Source of the DNA: Usnea hakonensis
Lineage: Eukaryota > Ascomycota > Lecanoromycetes > Lecanorales > Parmeliaceae
Assembly (NCBI GenBank): GCA_013423325.1
Contig: BLJB01000090.1
Location: 122,489 to 186,488 of the forward strand
DNA length: 64,000 bases
Reading direction: 5' to 3'
The first letter of the stretch is position 1. Every line of letters begins with the position of its first letter. Below, in pieces: positions 57,693 to 64,000 of this stretch. The translations under genes and the position numbers were made by a program. The notes beneath the pieces are model-generated. The model ran no database searches. It had not been told where the DNA came from and saw only the letters and a list, made by a program, of their open reading frames with translations.

Positions 57693-58124
57693 TCAAGGTG
57701 ATTCACAAAGCAGTGCCTGCCCCAACTATAAAAGTCAGTAGATGTATATGACATCGCACCAGACTTCCTCCGACAAGCTGCACTCACAGCATCGACAGTA
57801 CAGCATTGACCTCCCAACCCGAGCGCCGCGCATAACGTCTCAAACTCGTCGATACTGCTCGCATTCGCTGGAGCTATACGTTCAGGCCATCCATTAGGCT
57901 GCTTCTTTGTCTGAACAGAGCTCGCCAGGCAAAGAGAGGCGTTACTTACGGGCACTGCAATCTAGACCAACGATACCCAGTTCATTGACCGCGCAGCATA
58001 GAGGCTCATTCTCAATGCCTGAACAGAGGGTTGCTTGCCTGGTTTCGCGCTGGGAGGCCGGCCCGGCCATGGCGATACACGCATCCAAGAGGGCAGTGAC
58101 AACGATGGTGGAGAGATACATCAT
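57693..58124 (-). CDS. Class II hydrophobin
   Basis: A small secreted amphipathic protein that coats hyphae and spores. Exons 58124-57950, 57873-57788 and 57725-57693 give 97 aa. Signal peptide is MMYLSTIVVTALLDACIAMAG. The eight mature cysteines fit the class II spacing: C-x8-CC-x11-C-x16-C-x8-CC-x10-C, with blocks TLCSGIENEPLCCAV, GIVGLDC, FETLCAALGLGGQCCTVDA and LGQALLC. Both introns sit where the reading frame needs them, and only this splicing restores all spacings. C1-C2 spacing of eight is one shorter than in Trichoderma HFBII. The C-terminus is short (three residues after the last Cys). An extra Cys in the signal peptide is presumably removed. Confidence 0.9.
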
Positions 58125-58817
58125 GAATAGTAGATACGGGAGTTCGTAGGTGTAGATGAGGCTTTGTGTAATCTTGAGATGTGGGGCAAGTTACTTATAG
58201 TAAGACGAGATGCCGAGGGGTCGGGTGTTTTGAGGCGAGGTGCAGCAAGACGGATGATAAGACTTGGCACTGTTCATATCGCTGCTGCTCCGTTACTGGA
58301 AGAAAGTGGTACGTATCTTGCCTCTGGCCAATAAAGGGTCCATTTTTTACTGAAAACAGCACAGATTTTACGGAGTATGCAATGCAGCAATCGGGCGCAA
58401 CCTCACACATTATTGACCAAACTTGTTTATCAAGAAAACATGTTAGCCTCGCATTGTTAGATGACCAGACCGCCCACGAGTAGATCAGCGTAAGAAAGTT
58501 GGAGAAAAAGTTTCAGTGCGGAAGCATGGATCACTCGAGCTTAGTGGACTTGGAGCAAATGTGATGATCTGAGCGCTGATTCTTCTGCAACCATTTATAC
58601 CAAGCTGGCCTTGCTTGCCTTCCCTGCATAATGATTAGGGGATGGAAACTGTTCAGACTCAATCAAGACGATCATTCCCGGTGACATCAAGGTGTTCCTA
58701 AAGTGTCGCTACCTGGTCAAGCATGACTCGTGAACAATTACTGTAACTTACCACATACCCAGGTATCAATGAAGACTGTATGTCTGTTAGAACCCGCCTC
58801 TTGACCTCCCTGCACTC
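58125..58817. other. Hydrophobin upstream region
   Basis: About 690 bp holding the probable hydrophobin promoter; no gene supported. Confidence 0.5.
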
Positions 58818-59260
58818 ATGAGCGAAATTTTAGGCAATGCCAAGAGCCTCTGTTAGCTCGTTTGGGCCAGTTGAACGGTTGCCGACTTGACTTACAATCA
58901 TCATTTGCTGCCTCATTACAAGCTTTATTCAATTCCTCATTGTCTAAAGACTCCATCCTTGCCTACTACGGCATCTGGATCCTGGCAACCCTGCGCTCCG
59001 AAGAAGCCATGGAGGAACGACTGAAGGCGATAACAGGAACTCTGGTGGATCACACGACGGATCTGATGATGATCCTGGTGGATAATCTTCCTGAAAATGA
59101 AAGGTATTACCTGGGGGTTTCCCATCCTACCACGGGCCTCTATGTCGGGCATCAGTTGTGCCCGTACGATGTGGCTTGGGGGAAGGCTCTTCGCAAGGTT
59201 AGTGAGGCGTGGGATAACGGAGGGTCTCGCATGCCTATCGAAATGTTTTATGAGCTTTAG
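58818..59260 (+). CDS. Hypothetical protein
   Basis: Two exons (58818-58851 and 58923-59260) join in frame to 123 aa, starting MSEILGNAKS. The 71-nt intron begins GTTAGC and ends ACAAG, with a TTGACTTAC branch-like motif. The product has a helical segment DSILAYYGIWILATLRSEEAM and a Met/Leu-rich stretch TTDLMMILVDNLPENER. No domain recognised. The open frame without the intron lacks an ATG, which favours splicing. It may be an accessory or orphan gene, or non-coding. Confidence 0.35.
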
Positions 59261-59779
59261 GGATGTTATCTCAATTGTGGAGATTGGCCTGAGATCAGAC
59301 ATGTGAATGACGATGAGTTGTTGCTGAGCTGGAAAAGGGCTCCTAGATCGTTCATTCCATATCCGTAGTAGTTCGGTAATCTCTGCTCTATTTCCAAAAG
59401 TGACGATGAAAGTGAGACCAAAATGTTCTTCTCTAAAATGTGCTGCTTGATAATACTCATATTCCTTCCTTCGAAGATTTCTGGTTCATCTGATAGAAAG
59501 CCGAAAGTGAGGTTCGGATGAGGAAGGGGCGACGGCATATAGATTGGTTCTTGTCACTACTTCCTCGTCCATCGTATCACTTTCAAGTATAATTCTTCAC
59601 TCAACGCACATGCTTAATAGTGGTCTTGGCAGAGGCTTCACAGGCTATTCAAGTAGCTCTTTCTGTATAGATGATTGATCAATCCTACATCCGATACCAA
59701 ATTCCACCACAAGACATCTCTAAATTTCCGGCTGGTCTTCATCGCCATCATCACATCACATATTTTAGACCTTTTGGTC
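59261..59779. other. Intergenic
   Basis: About 520 bp with nothing supported. Confidence 0.45.
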
Positions 59780-60315
59780 ATGGATATGCCAAGTAAAAAG
59801 GAGCCGTCGTCCATGAGCACTCCCCAATGCACCGCAGAAGAGCGCGCTTGGCTCCTCGTCTACTCAAAACGTATTTACAGAAAATCACTACCCCGCGCTT
59901 TTAATGATCAATTCGCCTCGGAACGCAGTGATCAGAGTGTTAGGTGTCATGTATACCACGTGAATTTTTGTGATGCAGCTGTCAAATCACAGCTGCTGGA
60001 TTTGGCGAAGACTATGCCTTGGTACGTGTCCTTGGAGTCGAAGGTCCCGCTTCTGAGTCTGGTCATTAGCCTTGAACAGGTCTGGGGAGGCTTGACTTGT
60101 TTCAAGGCTCGCTATACCTCTTCGAGGACATGACTGACATCAGAATCAAAATTAGGTATGAAGAGCCGCCACAGGAGGGACAAAAGGGTTATAAAGAGAT
60201 AAAGCGGATGGAGAAGGTCATCTTGTCGAGGCACAGGCGAGGCCAGAGACTGCGGGCACGAAGATCGGAAAAGCGGGAACAAAAAGCTGGTGCTGATGGG
60301 CGGGAGGTTTCGTAA
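59780..60315 (+). CDS. Hypothetical protein, basic C-terminus
   Basis: One reading joins exons 59780-60021 and 60090-60315 to 155 aa (MDMPSKKEPSS start; ends in a Lys/Arg-rich tail HRRGQRLRARRSEKREQK). The N-terminal part has AEERAWLLVYSKRIYRKSLP and a Cys/His cluster, RCHVYHVNFCDAA. An alternative acceptor at 60069 gives a different, shorter C-terminus ending at 60133. No family recognised. Evidence is limited to an open frame and plausible splice sites. Confidence 0.3.
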
Positions 60316-61052
60316 GACCGATGATAAAGAAGATGCCTCAGGGCCTTCAACTCTGATCAATTTTCTTAGAAGTCTTCCTTTCTCAGGACACGGAAGCTTC
60401 CCAACCATTCACGTTGAAACACCAAACTCTAGCCATACTGCCAGACCTACCGCATCAGCCGACACAGAGATGGCTCTCGACATGAAATGAGACAGCAGTG
60501 AAAACACAGATGGTGGGAATCACATTCTATCAGCAAGAGAAGAGACTGCAAGGACACGTTCAAGACTGTGTCGTCTTCAAAGGATGCAGGCGCATTCATG
60601 TACGCAATGGTATGGGGAAAGGGATGGAACGGGCCCATGTGGTGCAGTCTGAACAGTAGAATTGGCGGTCCTCTTCTCATGGCGCACAGGCAAATGAGAC
60701 GAGATTAATTTTTTATTCATCTCAGGAAAGAAGTGTTGCAATTGGTTCCATACGCCCTGTTCCTGTTTCCCTTCCAGGATTGATTGTCCAGCTATGTAGG
60801 TAGGAAGTACTCCGCGTCGTGGTCGAGAGATCATTTGGCTCTTCTAACTACGAGTAGTAGAAGGTTCGTAGCCAGTACCACGTACAGGTAGATCTCCCTG
60901 CTGGCCAATTGCATAAACCTTTCCATCGTTATAAGTTGTTCCCTTTATCTGCAGAACCAGCCCACTGACGGCCAGCATTGTTTTGGAATTCGCTTTTTCT
61001 TTTATCATAGGCACCTTAGGTACTCATGCGATCCTGATATGAGTATGTAATC
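60316..61052. other. Intergenic next to transposon remnant
   Basis: About 740 bp with no supported gene. It lies where the catalytic half of a hAT transposase would be expected downstream of the BED-finger frame, but no such sequence is recognisable. Confidence 0.45.
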
Positions 61053-61847
61053 TCAGGGTGGCATCAGATCAGGAAGCATTTCATTTGCAACAGGACTGAT
61101 GTACTGTAAGAAGTTCCTAAAAGCTGTGCTGTTCACCAGCGCAAGGTGTTGATCCTTGCTCTTAACCCATGAAAAGTAAAGACGTTGTAGGGTAGCCCTG
61201 TTGAGACTGACTGGCGTCGGTTCATCTCCCGCTTCTTCGGCCTTTGCATGGTCCTTGCGTTCACGGTATATCGCTGCATCCGTCACCACTCGCTCTCGTG
61301 TAGTCTTCCTGGAGGCACTGCTAGCCGTTGTGTCGATAGAGTGCGCTTTTTTCAAATGCCGGGAGATGGCTCCCGTGCCGCCACTCGATTCGTAGGCCCT
61401 CGAGCAACGATCGCAAACAAATTTACCCCCCCGCGTGCTGACGTACCCATGTATATAGGAGGTTTTGGTTCTTGGTCTCTTTGTGGAACTTCCCGACCGG
61501 TTGGGGACGCTGAATGGCGGACTTTGTGCGTGTAGCACAATGACATCTGGTGTAGAGGGTTCTGTTGTCTTCCTTCTCTTATCGATGTTTTCTGTAACGT
61601 CGGGTTTTGCTAGGATATGGCTAGGTATCGTATCGTGGCATGTTCGTGGTGTATGTATTTGAAGAGCAGGTTGTTTCTGAGAGGCATTTGGTGATCTTCG
61701 AGTTGGTGCATTCCGCAGGTCTCCGGCAGAGCTTGTGGACCTTGGCACGATTGGATTGGCAGGGAAAGTAGGAAACTCTGATTGCTCGTTGCTCTTATGA
61801 TTATGGGCCATGATGATATGATTGGAGATCAATGTTTTGTGGGACAA
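61053..61847 (-). mobile_element. hAT-type transposase N-terminal fragment with BED zinc finger
   Basis: An intact ORF of 264 aa (a second Met 12 codons in could be the start). Residues about 130-172 form a BED-type finger: GGKFVCDRCSRAYESSGG then ISRHLKKAHS, i.e. C-x2-C and H-x4-H. The C-terminal LYFSWVKSKDQHLALVNSTAF followed by RNFLQYISPVANEMLP is the start of the hAT transposase core. The frame then stops (LPDLMPP), so the RNase H-like catalytic part and dimerisation domain are missing. The N-terminal third is polar with a nuclear signal-like KRRK. The sequence is not RIP-mutated although it abuts RIP-mutated DNA. It is either a truncated element or a domesticated DNA-binding gene. Confidence 0.75.
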
Positions 61848-61974
61848 AGCTTCAATCGGCTACGGCGGACGCTTTCTTCCAATTTTTCAAGTTGTCACGT
61901 TGCCGTCCCTAAAGTCACCCCTAGGAGTAATCTAGGGTGGACGACGGCTAGCTATATAATAATATCAAACCTGA

Positions 61975-64000
61975 TTTTTTTTTTTCTTTTTCGTATACTA
62001 TTTATCTAATATCTAAATACTTTTTATACTTCCCTAATACTCGTATAAGTCTATAGATTAATTAATTACTTTCTATATAACTTTATATAGTTATAGAATT
62101 AATAAGAGTAGTAGCTAGACCTAAATAGGGCTAGCTTTAGCGCGTAAAAATTTTTCTTTATATAAAGATTCTATTTTCTTTCTTTTCTTCTTCCTTACTA
62201 ATATTATTATTACTACTACTAAGATAAATAATAGATATCTATCTCTCTAATTATATAAGTATATAGCTAACTAGCTCCGTATAAAGCTTCTCTTACTACT
62301 ATTATTATTATTACTAAATAAGTTATTATACCCTTATATTTTAAATATCCGAGTATATAACTAATTAGATTCGTAATACTACTACTATAACTATACTACT
62401 AGATAAATAATAGATACTTATCTTTTTAATTATATAAGTATCTAGCTAATTAGCTCTATATAAAGCTCCCCCTTATCGCTACTACTACTATTATTACTAC
62501 TACTAAATAAGTAGCTTCTTCCCTCTACTATAGATACTATACTATAACTATAATAGTATTACTATTATTTCTACTAATCTATTAAGCCCCTTTCTACTAC
62601 TACTAATATATATATAAAGTTATTATTTTATCTTACTATCTTTACTATTTCTTTTACTATTTAAGTTAGTTAATTAATTTTATATAATAGGGCTCTTATT
62701 ATCTATAACGCGGCCTTAGTAGCCTTAGCTAGTATCTTTACTAGTTAGTACCTTATCCTTCTAATAGGATAGTAGTAGATATAGGGGTAGATATATATAT
62801 TTAAATAGCTTATAGTCCTAGCCTTTCCGGGTATAGATATAGTATTCGTATTTAGTATAATCTTACTATATTAAATAGGATCGTATCGTCTAAGCTATAT
62901 TAATACGATCTTAATCTAGAGTCGGGGGTAGGTACTATCGCGTATTTGCCGTTAATATCGGGGGGGCCTAGGTCTCTACCTCTTCCTAGAGTACCGTCGC
63001 CTTCCGGGGTACTTTAGTAGGGCGTACGCTAATTATAAATAGTAGGATTATAACTTCTAGTACTTTTAGGATAATAATAGAGATAATAGATTAAATAATT
63101 ATCGCCTACTACCTCGCGGCGGCTCGAGATCTCGATCTCCGGGGGATAACCGCGGGCTAATCTGGCGATAGCTACTAGGACTAAAGTAGGGAGAGAGGAA
63201 GCTACTAGGCCCTTTAGAGTTATAGGGGAACCCTATAGTTCTCTAAAATATATACGAAGAGTTTTATTTCTATTTATTTATCTATTTATTTATTATATAT
63301 TAATATATATCTAATATATTATCTTATATTTAAATAACGAGCCTATACCTCTATATAGTATTTAAGACTAGTAACCTTTATCTTTATATAAGATAAAGCT
63401 AAGTTAGACTCTTCGTATAAAGTAATTAGTATTAGATAGAGTAGAAAATAATAGATTAGAAGTTTAAATTAATATATTATATTTATACGAGATACCCTTA
63501 TTAAAAATAATCTAAATATAATCCTAAAAGTAGAGATATACTTCGAGTCTTATTAAAAGATACTCTACTCTAAGACGCCTTTATATAAATACCCCTAGTA
63601 ATATTAGTATATATCTTATCTAGAAGATAGTAAACTTATTAAGCCTTCTTTTTTCTACCCTTTCTTTAATCTTCTTACTTATTTTAATCCCCCTTAGCCT
63701 AGTTAAGGGGCCTTTATCCTAATCTCGTATAACCCCGTCTATCCTCTAGAGGAGGGGAAGGAGATATTAGAAGAGAAGGTTATATAAATATCTTATTACT
63801 TAATAGTACTCTTAATATTATATACCCGTTATTTATTAATACTCCCGATTATACTTTATTATCGATTATCTCTTTCTAGAAGGAGGGGGTAGGAGATAGA
63901 AGCTTAGAAAGCTTAGAAAAAGATAGGGGTAACTAAATAGAAAGTAGTACTATACGGTCTATTAATTATATAGGGGTAAAAGGCTTAGTAGGGATCTTAT
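61975..64000. repeat. RIP-saturated AT-rich block (decayed repeat)
   Basis: About 2 kb, continuing past the window. Reading it through I found no CA and only two TG dinucleotides, both between 62940 and 63180; TA is abundant. CpG-rich islands such as CTCGCGGCGGCTCGAG persist. This is the signature of RIP acting on CpA on both strands. There is no ORF of note. The original element cannot be identified; position next to a hAT fragment suggests a transposon nest. Confidence 0.9.
62210..62515. repeat. Diverged ~180-190 bp tandem duplication in RIP block
   Basis: The phrase AGATAAATAATAGATA starts at 62222 and again at 62401. Each copy continues through TTATATAAGTAT.TAGCTAA.TAGCTC and ends CTAAATAAGT (62314 and 62503). 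Microsatellite-like TAC/TAT runs differ in length between copies. Confidence 0.7.

Noticed and set aside
1..64000. tRNA or rRNA genes
   Set aside because: I looked for T-loop-like TTCGA patterns and conserved rRNA phrases and found none with supporting stems.

Overview
The window is chromosomal DNA of a filamentous ascomycete (Pezizomycotina). The signs are many short GT-AG introns (mostly 44-165 nt), a fungal phytochrome, a class II hydrophobin, two fungal NLR-like proteins, and a block shaped by repeat-induced point mutation (RIP). A Leotiomycete or Dothideomycete is plausible, but the class cannot be fixed from this sequence alone. All exon coordinates below were derived by hand from splice signals, reading frame and family motifs.

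Region 1 (1-34 kb) is mostly conserved housekeeping and regulatory genes. In order they are: UBC8-type E2 enzyme (-), ketopantoate hydroxymethyltransferase panB (+), ATG12 (-), Dbf4 regulator of Cdc7 kinase (-), a flavoprotein/F-box/ankyrin-like fusion (-), fungal phytochrome histidine kinase (+), a gene-poor stretch with a RIP relic (16.4-19.2 kb), a YANK/STK32-type AGC kinase (+), PP2A activator PTPA (-), an AT-hook nuclear protein (+), a SNF2 translocase (+), and a membrane-anchored GH5 exo-1,3-beta-glucanase (+).

Region 2 (34-60 kb) looks accessory. It holds a DUF7730-like gene (-), a DUF7708-NACHT-zinc finger-ankyrin NLR (-) divergent from a RAD5/HLTF-like SNF2 gene (+), a stub with a trypsin-like His motif (-), a GIT1-like transporter (-) with a CACGTG box upstream, a hydrolase-NB-ARC-TPR NLR (-), a DUF6601-like membrane protein (-), a class II hydrophobin (-), and two weak hypothetical genes.

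Region 3 (61-64 kb) is transposon-derived. It has an intact BED-finger/hAT N-terminal ORF followed by about 2 kb of AT-rich DNA in which I see no CpA and only two TpG dinucleotides, the footprint of saturating RIP.

The most unusual items are the flavoprotein/F-box/WW-ankyrin fusion, the NLR-rich segment with near-identical 99-bp ankyrin units and an adjacent divergent SNF2 gene, an 8-nt microexon in UBC8, 30-G and 23-G runs inside an ATG12 intron, and the RIP-saturated block. No tRNA, rRNA or CRISPR was recognised.
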